Notes under the pieces: generated by a model
Databases searched by the model: none
Seen by the model: only the letters and a program-made list of their open reading frames with translations
What the model was told of the DNA's origin: nothing
Shown: positions 34,810 through 47,658 of the stretch, piece after piece
How the letters are laid out: each line of letters opens with the position of its first letter
How positions within the stretch are numbered: position 1 is the first letter of the stretch
Source: Arctopsyche grandis
Lineage: Eukaryota; Arthropoda; Insecta; Trichoptera; Hydropsychidae
Length of the DNA: 64,000 nucleotides
Assembly: GCF_051622035.1 (NCBI RefSeq)
Contig: NC_135362.1
Coordinates: 10,047,501-10,111,500 of the forward strand
Reading direction: 5' to 3'
Position numbers and translations under genes: made by a program

Positions 34810-35019
34810 GGTTCGGTGATTATTCCGCAAGAAGCGATCTCGCGCACGTGACTAAAATCTCGATCACGGAACATCTGGCACCCAAAAACTCCAATCGAAA
34901 GCTACCCACGCGAAATATAGTGCTAACGAGAACTCAAGTGTCAGATATTCCGTATTCGCCATTTTTGTGGCAACGATTGTCGTGCGCGCGATCGCAATTT
35001 GCGCAATAATCCGTTTACC
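34810..35019. mobile_element. MITE, 'GGTtnnTGattatt' family
   Basis: Ends ggttcggtgattattccgca and the reverse of ggtaaacggattattgcgca. The interior 'cggaacatctggcac' and 'cgaga(a)ctcaagtg' are shared with the copies at 22764, 34365 and 61977. It lies only ~240 bases from the previous copy. Confidence 0.75.
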
Positions 35020-36452
35020 GAAATCGATACAATAACTGATAATTCTAAAATTTGTTCTTTTTTTTAAATGTCCATACTTTTCAATGCACTCGCGCGTACG
35101 TACATACGTACATTGTCCATACATACATCTTTATACGTTTTAAAACTATGAATGGTCACAATATTTCTCGTATATTAAAATTATTACATATGTAGGTGTG
35201 TACCAGTGGCGTGCCATGAAAATATCTCTGTTTTTATGGATATTACGAATAAAGGTAATGAGTACCGTATTACGATAAGAATGTGTTCAAAACAAAAAAA
35301 AATGACTTTCTAACTCAATTCACTAGTCGAATGACGTTTTCATGAAAACCTAACCTCTTCATCTTATCTGGTTAGAATGTAATTCGCCAAATGAATCAAC
35401 TTAACGTGGGTTACACGGAATATATTCCAACTAGTAAAAATATATTAATACTGATAAAACACTTCAACTATAGCGGTAATTTATACCAAGTTAGATGGAA
35501 TATATTCAAACTAGTCAAAATATATTTCATGGAAGAAACACTTCAACTGTACATATGTACATATATAAAAACTCCTATTCAAACAGACGAGAAATATAGA
35601 AAATCCGTTTCGGTCGAACGAAATAGACCCGTTTACAAGTCACTTGGACATCCAAGTTACTTGTCAAGCTACTTGGTCCAAGCTACTCGCATCGTGTCAA
35701 AACCAGTACAGATAAAACCAGTATTCTAGTATCTAATAGATGGATAGAAATATTCAAAGCATTCAGCAAAAATTGTCTCCTACGAAAATACTGGTAAATT
35801 ATTTCAATATTGTCTGTGTTATCAAAAACAAAAAAATGAGCCAGCTTAACAACTTTTATTCGGAGAATATGTGATAGGACGCAATTGAACGTTGAAACTT
35901 TAAAATGTTTACTAATCACACCTAACAAGTATTATTTTAAGCAGTCTTTTGTAATTTTTTTACATTATTCGGAATTACTTCGACGTATCTTTAAAATTAA
36001 AAAAAGCACATTTGGACATTGTGTATATTGATCAAAACAACGTGTATACACTAAGTGAAGCTTCTTTACAATTTGTTGAAAATTAGATATCAATCAAAAT
36101 TTTGATTTTTTTCCTACTTTTTTTGTCTAAATTCTTAAAAATCTTGTATAAAATATATTTGTATCAACAGAGAACATCACAAATACGAAGAGAAAATAGT
36201 CTAGAAAGATGCTGCGAATGCAAGTTATACAGGAACCACGCTAGTCGCGAATTCAATTTGATAAGCATCACAAACTTAGTTTTTCAAATTTATTTAATCC
36301 ACTCACCTCACCCCCCTCCCCCCCCCGACCCCCTTACTTTACAAATATACAATGTGTGGTATAAATAAAATAAAAATTACATTAAATTAGCTTGATAGCT
36401 AAAATATATATAAATAAATATACAAATGTAATAAAAATTATTAAAAACATAC

Positions 36453-36601
36453 CCTTGTGCGACTTCATTCAGTAACGTTTCGAACTTCTTCAATTCTAGT
36501 TCGGATTGACCATTTTCTTTAAGATCATATTTTTCCAATATTTCTGTGCTGTCGATTTCAACCGTGTAATCTATTAAAGGATTTCCGAAAGCGACAAACA
36601 T
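36453..36601 (-). CDS. Adenosine-kinase-like, first coding exon
   Basis: It encodes MFVAFGNPLIDYTVEID then LEKYDLKENGQSELELKKFE and ends ...LLNEVAQG. M.GNPL(L/I)D is the conserved N-terminus of adenosine kinase. An in-frame ATG at 36631 (MYNLLSEETS...) would add 10 residues and is an alternative start. The donor CAAGG|GTATGT leaves phase 2, compatible with the exon at 23412-24046. However, the expected next segment with the Gly-Gly substrate-binding motif and ~40 following residues was not found in the 12.4 kb between them, so at least one exon is unaccounted for. Confidence 0.82.
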
Positions 36602-36631
36602 GCTTGTTTCTTCTGATAATAAGTTGTACAA

Positions 36632-37896
36632 AAAATGAGATGCGTCAAAGGGTAAATTAATAATGGTAAGAATATAACCTGCTACGACCGTTCAAATTTT
36701 GAACCTCTCCAAACGAAAATAAACCGATTGCAAACGCTAAATGGGCACTAGACGTCGTTAATGGTTAACCAAATCTACAATCAACAACTGATTTACACTA
36801 GTAATATGTGTCTCGAGGAAAAATGACGTTTGACAGCACGCCAAAAAGTAAACGTCAGATGAGATAAGCTAAACACTCGCATGCGCAAATCGCATCGAAT
36901 GCATTTCATTTCCGGCCAACAAATAATGTCGACTTTAATTGCGTTAATAACTCAAATTTATACATGAATTTGTATACGAGTGTATTGGTTATACGTTTCC
37001 TAAAGATCGCGCTCAATAAATGGAACATTTAACATTAGATTTTTATTTACTATGGAAAATCATAAAAATTTCGACTATAGGTGCATATTAAATCAAAGAT
37101 CTGGAAACGAGCATGGAGCAGGAGCGCGAAGCAGTGGAGCGACGAGTTTTTGCACGGAGCAGGAGCGGAGCCGGAGCACGAAAATTAGAATTTCTTTCAG
37201 AATTTAAAAATTAAACGAATGCTTTTTTTAAATTTATAATTAATTCAATATTTGTTGGTTTATAATCCTGGAATCATTTGACATGTGGTACATCATGTAG
37301 TTTGGTTATATTATTTAATATTTTTCACTTATTGTTGTTTTGTACAAATGAATGTGTGCGCGCGCTTTCTTTTTTATTTTTCCATCGTGATCAAATTATA
37401 TTCTTGATTATTTTCTCTTGTTACTATGGTAGTTTGGGACAACCATGTGCACACCGTGTAGTATAGTTATATCTACATATGTATGTATTTTCATGATATA
37501 TATTAAATTACATTTGATAATAAATAAATTGTCTATAAATAAAATTTTATATTTTTTTATCATATGTATATGAATAAAATTAATAAATTAAATAAACAAA
37601 GATGATAAATAATATGATTCCTATAAAAACTATTCGGAGCACGAAGCGGAGTTGGAGTACTGAGATGTAGGAGCACAGCAACCCAAAAATAAATTTATCC
37701 TCATTTTAAAATGGATGTAATGTTTTAAATTTCATTAAATTGATACTATTTCCAAATTCGAATTAAAAGGGTAAATTTTACTTTATGTAGTGGTAGTGCG
37801 TATAGCTCGTGTGGTGTTTGACGTTAGTCAACTGTCATGCGGAGCCGCTTGCTCCCCGTTGTTTTAGTTTTACCCGTTTAAAATCGTCTATTTACA
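36632..37896. other. Intergenic region between divergent adenosine-kinase-like and Tfb2 genes
   Basis: It should hold both promoters. Between about 37085 and 37690 lies an unclassified repeat whose two ends are rich in 'ggagc(a/g)gga' triplet-like units ('gcatggagcaggagcgcgaa' at the left, 'ggagcacgaagcggagttgg' at the right). No other gene was seen. Confidence 0.5.
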
Positions 37897-40085
37897 ATGG
37901 GTGAAGTTGGAAAATCTTCAAAAACGCCCAGTTTTAACCAACCAACTAATTTACAATGTAAAGATTTGTACGATTACTTGAAATCTAGAACTCCACAAGT
38001 ATTGGATACTCTGTATGGACATCCAACTATATGTCTTGCAGTATATCGGTTAGATTCTTCATTTCTGTTCTATTTAATAATACAGCCCTCGAAATACCAT
38101 TCGCACATTTATGAATTATTCAACGTTTATAATCTTACAGTGATCTACCTGAGATGGCACGACACTATGTTATCCGACTATTGTTTGTGGAACAACCAGT
38201 GCCTCAAGCTGTCGTAGCGTCCTGGGGATCTCAAACGTACTCAAAGTAAATATATGGCATTTTACTCTATAAACATAAGACATTTCACTACAACTAGTTA
38301 TGCGAGTATATTTAGTCAACATAGAAATATTTTCATGTCATTATTTAAATCGTTTATGATAGAGAGCACAATGAAGTTTGCAAATCGCTGTCTGAACTCT
38401 CAGTTTGGCAAGAAGCACCAATCCCAGGTGGTCTTCTAGGATGGACCCTTTCACAATCATTTAAGAAGAATCTCAAAGTGGCTCTCCTTGGAGGGTTAGT
38501 TACAATTGAATTTCATAAATATGTTTGCCGCTTTCAAATTTTATTGATTAATTTCATGTTTGTTTTATAGAGGTCGACCCTGGAGCATGTCAGGTGTCGC
38601 TGAGAAAAGCGCCCACAACCGTGATGTTACTTTTTTAGATGCTTACGCTATAGAAAGGTGGGAATGTGTATTACATTATATGGTAGGAAGTCAGCAAACT
38701 GAAGGAATTAGCGCTGATGCTGTAAGGATTTTACTCTCGGCTGGTTTAATGGCAAGGTTGTTACTTTTTTACATTATTTAAACAATATATTTGTATTACT
38801 TTTTATCATACTGACCACTTGTGATGTTGCAATTCTAGGGATACCGAAGATGGTTCGACTGTTATCACTCGTGCTGGTTTTCAATTTCTTCTATTAGGCA
38901 CAGGAAAACAAGTCTGGCTTTTTTTATTACATTATCTTCAAACTGCCAGTCAAAGAGGACTAGATGCCGCTCAGTGTCTTGCATTCCTTTTTCAACTGAG
39001 TTTCAGTACCCTCGGAAAAGTAAATTATATACAAATAAAGCAATTCAAAAACTACATATGTACATACACTCCAATAAGTAACAAAAATGTGTTTTTAGGA
39101 TTACAGTACTGATGGTATGAGCAATAATATGTTGATATTTTTACAACATTTACGTGAATTTGGATTAGTATATCAACGAAAGGTATATTTGGTGCAAATT
39201 ACAGTAGTGTTTCTTAAACTTTTGAAATATTTCATTGTACTAACCTATTGTATTTTCAGCGGAAAGCTGGACGTTTTTATCCTACAAGATTAGCAATGAA
39301 TATTGCATGCACAAGAAGTACGGCTCCAAATGCCGTAGCGACTGCACCAACTGCTCAAGCAGGCTATATCGTAGTTGAGACAAACTATCGAGTGTACGCT
39401 TATACAGATAGTAATCTCCAAGTAGCGCTATTAGGTCTTTTTACAGAACTGTTGTACAGGTAAAGCTTTTTGTATTTATCAATATCAATATATAATATAA
39501 CTGATTTCATCACTTTTTTACCTGGTTTTATCAACAGATTTCCTAACTTAGTTGTGGGAGTACTTACAAGAGAGTCGGTACGACAAGCTTTACGCGGAGG
39601 AATTACAGCTGAACAAATAATAAACTATTTAGAACAGCATTCACACCCACAGGTAATTTCAACTATTCAAATCGCTTTTTGATGGGATAAATTTAATACC
39701 AATGATGATTTTCACAACAAATTCTAGATGCTGGCATCTGAAAACTATGCTCAAACACCGTCACCTGTACCACCAACCGTGGTGGATCAAATTAAGCTTT
39801 GGCAAAATGAAAGAAATCGTTTTATTTACACTGAAGGTGTTGTTTATAACCAGTTCCTATCTCAGGTAGCTACAGACACAAAAGGACACTTATCAATCCG
39901 ATTGAATTATATTTATTTACATTATTAACGTTTATTTTTAGGCCGATTTTGTGGTTTTGAAAGAACACGCACAACAGTTGGGTGTGTTAGTGTGGGACAG
40001 TGAAAGAACTAGAACGATGGTTGTAACAAAGCAAGGCCACGACGATGTAAAAAAGTTTTGGAAACGTTATTCAAAAAGTTCGTAG
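37897..40085 (+). CDS. mrn: TFIIH subunit 4 (p52/Tfb2, marionette)
   Basis: Ten exons: 37897-38048, 38141-38245, 38363-38494, 38571-38756, 38839-39019, 39099-39182, 39260-39459, 39538-39652, 39728-39865 and 39942-40085, all GT-AG, giving 478 residues (human GTF2H4 is 462). Landmarks along the protein: [118 protein letters not shown] and the C-terminal [15 protein letters not shown]. p52 anchors and stimulates the XPB helicase in TFIIH for transcription initiation and nucleotide excision repair. The ATG at 37897 is the only one that fits. AATAAA lies at 40193-40198. Confidence 0.97.
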
Positions 40086-42353
40086 CCAAAAAGACTACCC
40101 AAAATCTCAAGTTTCAGTCGTCTTGTATCAAGATTTATAATGTAGTCGTGTCATGTTAACCTGTACTGATGTGTATTATTGAATAAGTAATTAATAAAAT
40201 GGAAGAAGCATCTTTTTTTTACATTTAAATACTTACCTTTGTCTCAAATACATTTTTATTGGACTTTTCCCACCTAATTGTACATAATCTTATTTAAAAC
40301 CAATCTGTAAAATCTGTTTAAATCTGTAAAAACACACTATGAGTTATCAAAATCTGTACCTGTTGTTTCTCAAAGAAATGCGTGCTATTTCAGTCAATCG
40401 GCACCATTAATTCTTTGATTTCATTAAAACCTCAATTTTTGAACATTTCCAAAATATAACAGCTAATTTTTTGCATAATTCTATATTAGAAAATATGACA
40501 TTTGCGATTTACTGAGAACTCGGAATTGACCAGCTTTTGCACTTTTTCGCTAAAATCAAAACAAGTTTTTATTATTCTGGACATAAGTATGTATGTATGT
40601 ATATAAGTAGATTTCAGTAATATTTCCATTAGTTACACAATATGTATAGGTAGCTGAATATTTTGTGATTTATTTAACCTTGTACATACAGCCAGCAGTG
40701 TAGTTTGGTGGTTGCATCAATGCTAACCAACGAGAATTTCCCAGGTTCAAGCCCTGGTTTGACCTCGATTGAAAAGAATTTATTTGGAAGTATTTCTACA
40801 GTGCTGATGGTAACACTTGGATACATATGACTTGTTTCCTATCAGAGTTTGTCAATTTATCTGATTTCATTTTTGAAGTGGTTCCTCATAAAATTTGCAA
40901 AACCATCCTACCCACTATGTCATCAATATTTGAATATGATTTCAAATTTAATACCATAAGTGTCGCTCAGAGGCAACCCGTAATAGCATACATCCCGGTA
41001 GACCAGGACATGTTGCAGCGCAGATTATATCAGATATCACTGTAGATGTTTAGTCTTAATAACTTGCGAGTTAAGAATAAATATAAATAAAATTGCATAT
41101 TTTTTTAACCTTTTGAGTGCTGACGTCTTTTCTGTTTGAAAGCCCGCCACACTGAAAATTTCGCCAACATTTCCAACTAAAATTGTTTAGAAATCCAATA
41201 GAAAGCAGGTATAACAATTGTAGCTACTCCAAACAAACCCTAGATAGCTACCGCCGAGGATTTCTAGTTTTGTAAAGGTGTGTTTAGACTCTAATATATC
41301 TTGCAACAATATAAAATAAGCAAAAATCAATTAATGAATTTTTCCAAAACTTGTTCCATCTTCTTCATTGTTGTTAAAATGTAATGCTCATAATCTAAAT
41401 TCCAAGTCACAATCTAAAATACTCGGCAGTTAGGGATTTCTAACGGGTAATTCTGCTATGGTTATAAATTCAGGAATCCCGGTGTAAGCGAGTCTTTATA
41501 AACGTTGACAAATGAATGACACGAATCACATGACCCATGTTCAATGTATTTTTTTTTTCAATGCTACCTTTAACCATTTGCCCGCGGCAATAAATAAAGC
41601 GAACTAGCCCTGTACGCAGCACCTTTTTCGCGAATTTGGCAATCGAGTTTTCGACCTTAAATACAGATTTTAATATTTACTCAAGTAACCAGATATGTTA
41701 ATTAACACATAAAGTATTATTTTAAACAATAAAATACATAATATATCTCGTAGTTTTGGATTAATTGTCAAATAATCATTCTTCATGATTGTATAAAGAC
41801 GTGACGTCACATAAACGAGATTTCAGTATGGTTCCACAAAAAACTAATTTTTGACTGGTATATATTCATTTTAAGCAAAATGAATAGATGGCATTCAACT
41901 CAGTAATATATTAAATCAATTTTGAACCTTAAAACAGTTGAAATAGGCGCATATAAGCCTCAATATCCCGTGCAAAGTTCAGAAATTCTATGGAAGACAG
42001 CCGCGGGCAAACGGTTAAAAGCTTAGCAGGTAGTATTCTTGTTTACTTTATAAATGTAAAATTTACAATGCCTATCGGCGTTTTACAGGCCCATAGACTT
42101 GTCAGCAAAACCCCGATCGGCGTTGGTCAGCATTCAAAAGGTTAACTAAAATCATCAGTTTTGACCTTCTACCATTCAATTCCCAAAGGTCATCAACTCT
42201 GCCAATTATGGAAAAACTAATGCATCGATAGACTGAATTAAATAAAAAAACATTAACCACATAAATCATAAAAAAATATATAAAATTTCATATCTTCTAT
42301 GTATTCAGTGTACAAATATATTTATTTCATCAGCCAAAACACTCGACATTAGA
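40086..42353. other. Intergenic region between convergent Tfb2 and barren
   Basis: It contains both 3' ends and a SINE (40680-41092). The remainder is AT-rich with no recognisable gene. Two short similar blocks mentioning 'ccgcggcaaataa' / 'ccgcgggcaaacggttaaaa' (about 41580 and 42001, inverted) may be the ends of an unclassified ~430-bp element. Confidence 0.5.
40680..41092 (+). mobile_element. tRNA-derived SINE (head-middle)
   Basis: The head has A-box-like 'tagtttggtgg' and a canonical B box 'ggttcaagcc'. The middle, 'tttcctatcagagtttg', 'atctgatttcat', 'catcctacccactatgt', matches copies at 4490 and 14636. It ends in an 'aataaatataaataaaa' tail. It is not a functional tRNA gene: the cloverleaf is incomplete. 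Confidence 0.75.
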
Positions 42354-45300
42354 TCATTCATATAAATCGCCCTTGATATAGAAATCAGTGTAGTCTGAAT
42401 TAGTATCCAATTGCAATCCTTTTTCGTTGGCTATATGTAAGACTGCCAATAATGACAATGACACGCTCAAGGATTCCTTCATATTATTGGAAAGTTTAGT
42501 CGGTAATATTTGCAACAAACTAGAAAAGTTGATTTCTTGGACACTTCCGTCTATGGCTACGTTGGGTTTATCAGCACCGGTTTCAGTGTCGTATTGATTC
42601 GTCAACAATTTCCATGTTACCTGTTTCAACTGTTTCATGTCGACTTTCTTAGCACGCATCGCATACGGAATGAATATTTTTGCAACCTGGAAAGTATACA
42701 TTGTTCAGTCATGGATAAAATCAAAAATGTAATATAAATCTAAAATTATAATCACCTTAGGCGGAGGTTCCACCATTTCCATTCCATTATCGTCAATTAC
42801 TCCGATTTGATTGTGAATATCACCTTCTTTGTCGCATTCTTCACCTAACCACATATCACCATTATCCTGAAATATATACAATATTAAATAAAATTACACC
42901 TTAAATTAAAATTTGCACTATAAAAAGTATTTACATTATCAACTGCTGCATTAGAACAGTACGATGTATCATTGACATTGTTATAATCATAATCATTAAT
43001 ATCAGGTAAGTCGTTCTTTTTTTGTTCTTCCTTTTCAGAAGCCAAAGATAATAGTACGTTTTGCCAATGATTGAATTTTTTAAAATGAGTCAAGTTAAAC
43101 CCTCGATCAATGGGCCGCTTAAAATTTTTTTCACTCCATGCCGCACCTTGTGCTAGTGTTTTACGAGTGATCATGATCTTGGCAGGGACCACCGTAGAAT
43201 ATTCGGGACACTCTCGAGCTAATCTATTAAATGACATGCCTTCATTCGAATAGTCTAATTGCTTTTTTTTACGCGACGGAGCTCTCTTCACCATGACTGT
43301 GGTAATTGTGTGACTTCTCTCCGCCGCTCTAGATACTAAAACAAATTGCAATATTAGTTTGAAGTATCGAATACATGTATTTGAAATACATATAATAATA
43401 AATACATTTGTTTATGTTGTTTTTAAGTTTCCAATGTGATGGGCCTGCCCACGCTCCGACGACTGCGCTACAATAAGAATATTCCAAAAATCCATCGGAT
43501 TGTGCTGATGGTCTCATGTCTACTAAATGTGCAACTGTCCTTGCCCGATCTATGAAATAATTCATTTTAATCAATGATAAATAGAATTATTAAAATATTA
43601 TCAATGTATGTATTGTATATATTACCTCTTCGGATTGCTTGATTATTGACTCCTAATACTTCTTCATCACTTTCAACGACATTTTGAAAATCATCATCTA
43701 AAAAAAAACTTCATTTAGATATTGTATGTGTATTACACGTAAACAATTCGTGGTAGTTTTTATTTTACCATACGCAAAACCATTGGACATATTTGCAGGT
43801 AATGGTTCAACTTCTGCATTCATGTCGAAAGCCATAGCTTGTTGGGATAAATTTAAATTGTTATCTAACCACTGGTCAGTACTTTTTCTGTTAAAAAGAA
43901 AAGATGAAAGACTATAACACTTATTGTCCATTTTAATTATAAATGTATTTGTTAGTAAAATTACAATTGCTGTTCTTCTTTCTCGGGATCCCAATCGGTG
44001 ATACAAAACCCGTGGAACGGTCCGCATATTTGATCACTTGATGTGAATATATCAAGCAAATTGCTTTTCCTTTCAAACATTTCTAAGTTTTCAATATCTA
44101 ACAGTTCATTCAAAATGCCAATTTTATCCAAGAATATAACGTCAGACCTGAAAAAAATTTAATCACAATAAATAAAATCAATTGTATAGCTGTATATAAT
44201 TCAGGGCTGTAGAGTAGGATAAAAAACTTACTGACTCCTACTTGAACGATTTTAGTATGAACGACTTTTCTTCCCAAAGTATACAATTTTTAGTAGTAAA
44301 AAAAATAGTAGCAATTTTCAAAATATAAAAAATATATGAATTAAAAATATCACTAGAAATTGACATATTACCCAATTTATTAAAATTATTAGAATTAAAT
44401 AGATATAAATAAAGTGTAAGTACATTCATAGTGTATGTGTATGAATTTCATACATAAATCAATCAATGCGAAAAATAAGAGTAAAAATCAGAATAAAAAA
44501 AAGTATGGATGAAACGATTTTATTTATAACGTAATTTAAAATCAGGATTTTTATGATGAAATTAATAAATTTCAATGCATTAGTGGATTTAGTTCAATAA
44601 AATTGAAGACAAGTTCACAGTTACTATAAAGAAAATAATAGAAAGGAGTCGGAGTTGGTTGATTTTTTACGACTCGGGCTCCGGTTAAAATACTCCATCT
44701 CCACGATTCTCACTCTGACTCAAACTCCACAGCCAGCCCTGTTATAATTTAATTACAAAATAGTTCAACTTGCCTTAACGTTATCCCTAAAGTCTTATCA
44801 TCAACTGGCAACGTAGAATTGAATGCCCTATTAGAAGATGTCATATCACCTGTGGTAGCAGCCAATTGTGCAAAAAAAGGGTCTATACATTCGTTGACTT
44901 CGATCTAAAATGTAAACTGACAATTACATTACGAGATTAATCAAATCGTACGAAACAGGTTATAAAAAGTACACTATACTTCAACGTTCAATTGACTTTC
45001 AACATTCGTCGATAACGAACTCTTCGCTGCCTTTTTGCGTTTATCTTTCTTTTTTTGTGTATTTGGATCGTCGTCGTTTACACTTTCATTAGCATTATTG
45101 TCATCCTCGCCAGGCTTTTTTCCTCTTTTATTCTGTAAAAATTTTGTAAATAAAAAAAAATTATAATATACCATTAATTATTGAAAAATAAAACTAAATA
45201 TGAGTAAAAATTATACCTGTACAGCTTTAGACAGACCTCCAGCCATTTTGAGCACATCATAATGAATCGCATCCACTCTGTACGAGTATATTCTAGTAGA

Positions 45301-45841
45301 AGCGTCCAACGTTGTCGATGCCATTTGCAAATTCTCCATACGTGCATCGTGCTTACGTAACATAGCCGACATGAAATCAATGAGTTGAAGATTCCACGCA
45401 TTGTCTTTGTTTATTTTCTGAAATTGGAAGTTAAAACAATGTAATCATTGAACAATCACTATGAACTTATGAACTTATCAAGTAAACATACATTTTCTGC
45501 ATAAAGTTTCAAACATCCTTGAAAATGTTCAATCTGTGGAGCCTTCGTAAGATCAATAGAAATGGCACTACGGCGTGATGCAAGACTGTTGGGTGTGCTG
45601 AACTGTGATACTTTGGATAGGTCTGCCGCCACAAGCTCAGCTCTCTCGGCTTCATCGTCGTTCTCATCCTATAAAAAAATGATATTGCTTCATTTCAATG
45701 TCGACCATCATAAAATTACTTTGACAGTGTTTATCATAGTGTGAAATGTTGTTATTGAAATGGCTATGTGTGGACCTGTTGTTGGGGGCGCTGAGCAGCT
45801 GCACGGTTGAAGAAACTGCGACGTCGTGGACTCTCAGGCAT
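42354..45841 (-). CDS. barr: Condensin complex subunit 2 (barren / CAP-H)
   Basis: Twelve exons from 45841 downward: 45776-45841, 45492-45668, 45217-45417, 44980-45132, 44774-44904, 43965-44147, 43769-43887, 43626-43697, 43406-43549, 42935-43335, 42756-42866 and 42354-42686, giving 696 residues (fly Barren is 735). This is the kleisin that bridges the SMC2/SMC4 heads in mitotic chromosome condensation. Landmarks: N-terminal MPESPRRRSFFNRAAA, NLQLIDFMSAMLRKHDAR and STRIYSYRVDAIHYDVLKMA (the SMC2-binding kleisin region), a Lys/Asp-rich linker, CGPFHGFCITDWDPE, AGPSHWKLK, FNLTHFKKF and a winged-helix C-terminus with VAKIFIPYAMRAKKVDMKQ and LLAVLHIANEKGLQLD. The intron after 44774 appears to use a GC donor (AAG|GCAAGT). 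On the minus strand AATAAA sits at 42321-42326. Confidence 0.96.
44204..44742. mobile_element. Unclassified element in barren intron, 'cagggctgt' ends
   Basis: The left end 'cagggctgtagagtagga' is opposed by the right end 'actccacagccagccctg' (reverse cagggctggctgtggagt), then simple 'gactc' repeats internally. Its left third ('acttgaacgattttagta', 'cgacttttctt') is repeated at 34215-34360 in the adenosine-kinase intron. It adjoins the intron with the GC donor. Confidence 0.5.
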
Positions 45842-47417
45842 GTTTTAGGATCGATTACAAATCACTAATCACCAGATAGAAGTTGGGAATCCTCCGTTAA
45901 AAGCAGATAATCAACTCCAGCAACAGCAGATGACGCTTCACAACAACCGTCACTTCAAAACGATTCCCGCGATCTTAGACCGTAAGAGCGCGCTTCGCGA
46001 CCATGTGCAATTACACTGTTCGACGATTATTTCACAAAAACTTGTATTTTAAATTGGATTTCATCCTAAAAGAAATAGCGCGTGGTAGAATTTATATCAT
46101 TTTAACTTTTTCCAAAGTAAGATTCGTAACTTTTGATGAAATAATTATCAACGTTATTAATATCTGAATTTAATTTATCAATTTATATTTCTATATGTTT
46201 TATTCAGAACCAACCTGTGACTTTATTTGTGTTTTTGAAAAAGATAAGAAGTATAAAAAACAAAATTCGATAATTAAATATACATACACATTCACACATA
46301 CGGGCTATGAGAATATTTTCGATACAAATTGAGCGCAAATGTAAAGAATCTTACACAAACTTCCGGCTGTCGGATTTAGTTCAAATTTTTTTTATTACTT
46401 AAAACTATTATAAATATTATACACATATATCAAGAAGATAAAAATAATTTAAAAGGTCAAAATAAAATAATGAAATATTGTTTTAAAAATATTGCTACTT
46501 CCGGTTTACGAATTCTGACCAACATTTTATCAACTCTAAGCTAGTACAAACAGAATACAAATATAAATTTTCAGTTTGATACGTTCAAGGATGTGGTCAA
46601 AATATTTTTGACTTTTCTAAAAGGAAAATATCCCACTGCCGGTTTATTAAATTTAATGATTATCATCAAATTGATACAAGGATTATGATTGGATTTTCTC
46701 GTGAGGAGCACACATATTTAAAGGGTCGATAAAAATAGTGGAAGAAAAATCGAACAAGATTAAACTGCCACTTCCGGTTGACGGGTGTTCACAATTTTTT
46801 ATATATAACTTGGTATTAAGCTTAAACTTCTAGACATGAAATCTCAGTTCAATACGCCGAAAGGTTTCCGAGAAAAGCATACAAAACTTCAATCTTCTAA
46901 AATAAAAGTATTACTTTCGGTTGAGATAAAAATGTTAAGGTATAAAATTTATAATTTATATTACATGCAAAAAAATTTCAGTCTGATTCGGTTAGCGGTT
47001 TGGTAGATAATAGAATTCAAAAACTTAAAAAAAGGAAACTGTATAAGGGGGAGGTACATTTATGTCTTATCGATAAGAATTTCAGTAACCGATACTAAGT
47101 TTCAGTTCGATAGGACTAACGTCGTTCGAAAAATCCCCAAAATACACACACACTCACATTTTTTTCTAGATCACGAAAACATGATCAGTGATCAATTCTT
47201 TGTTTGAATCAGTCAAAATCTCAAGTTAGAATTTTCGCATGATCACAAAACTTTATGTTTTGTTATTATGTATGTACATACATATGTACATATGTATGTA
47301 CATAAATAAAGTAAAAATTAAAAAAAAAATGTGTTTTTGCATTTGCAAAGCACTTAAAAAAAATATGATTTTTCCGTTGTTGTAGATAAGGGACAGTCAA
47401 CATTTGTTAATAAAACC
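45842..47417. other. Barren promoter side and interspersed repeat cluster
   Basis: Upstream of barren the sequence soon becomes repetitive. About 46205-46640 is a direct copy of about 61240-61600 ('aattcgataattaaa', 'aaaaggtcaaaataaaata', 'ctacttccggtt'). The unit 'acttccggttg...' recurs several times in degraded form to about 46930. The block at 47165-47330 ('gatcagtgatcaattct', 'atgatcacaaaactttat') recurs at 49515-49615 and 61641-61805. No coding pattern was seen. Confidence 0.55.
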
Positions 47418-47658
47418 CAGGGCCGCCGAGTGGAATTCCAGACCCTGGGAAAAATTTATGTCGGGGCCTATAGATATATTTTTAATATGCAAATCTATCA
47501 GAACTATTAGAGAAATACGTATATATTAGTTGTTATTTTTTAAAATAATTTAATAATAAAGTATGATATAGCAGGTACGATTTCTGACACGGGGCCCCGT
47601 GAGTAGCCCGCGCCCTGAAATTTTACCCCAGTTTCCCACCCCTCTCTCGTCGACCCTG
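47418..47658. mobile_element. hAT-type MITE, 241 bp
   Basis: The inverted termini are cagggccgccgag and, reversed from the right end, cagggtcgacgag. Flanking 8-base duplications are ataaaacc (47410-47417) and atgaaacc (47659-47666), one mismatch. CAGGG ends with an 8-bp duplication are typical of hAT elements. It is noncoding. Confidence 0.8.

Noticed and set aside
40690-40765. Possible tRNA gene with a B box
   Set aside because: The cloverleaf does not close, and the segment continues into SINE sequence shared with other copies.
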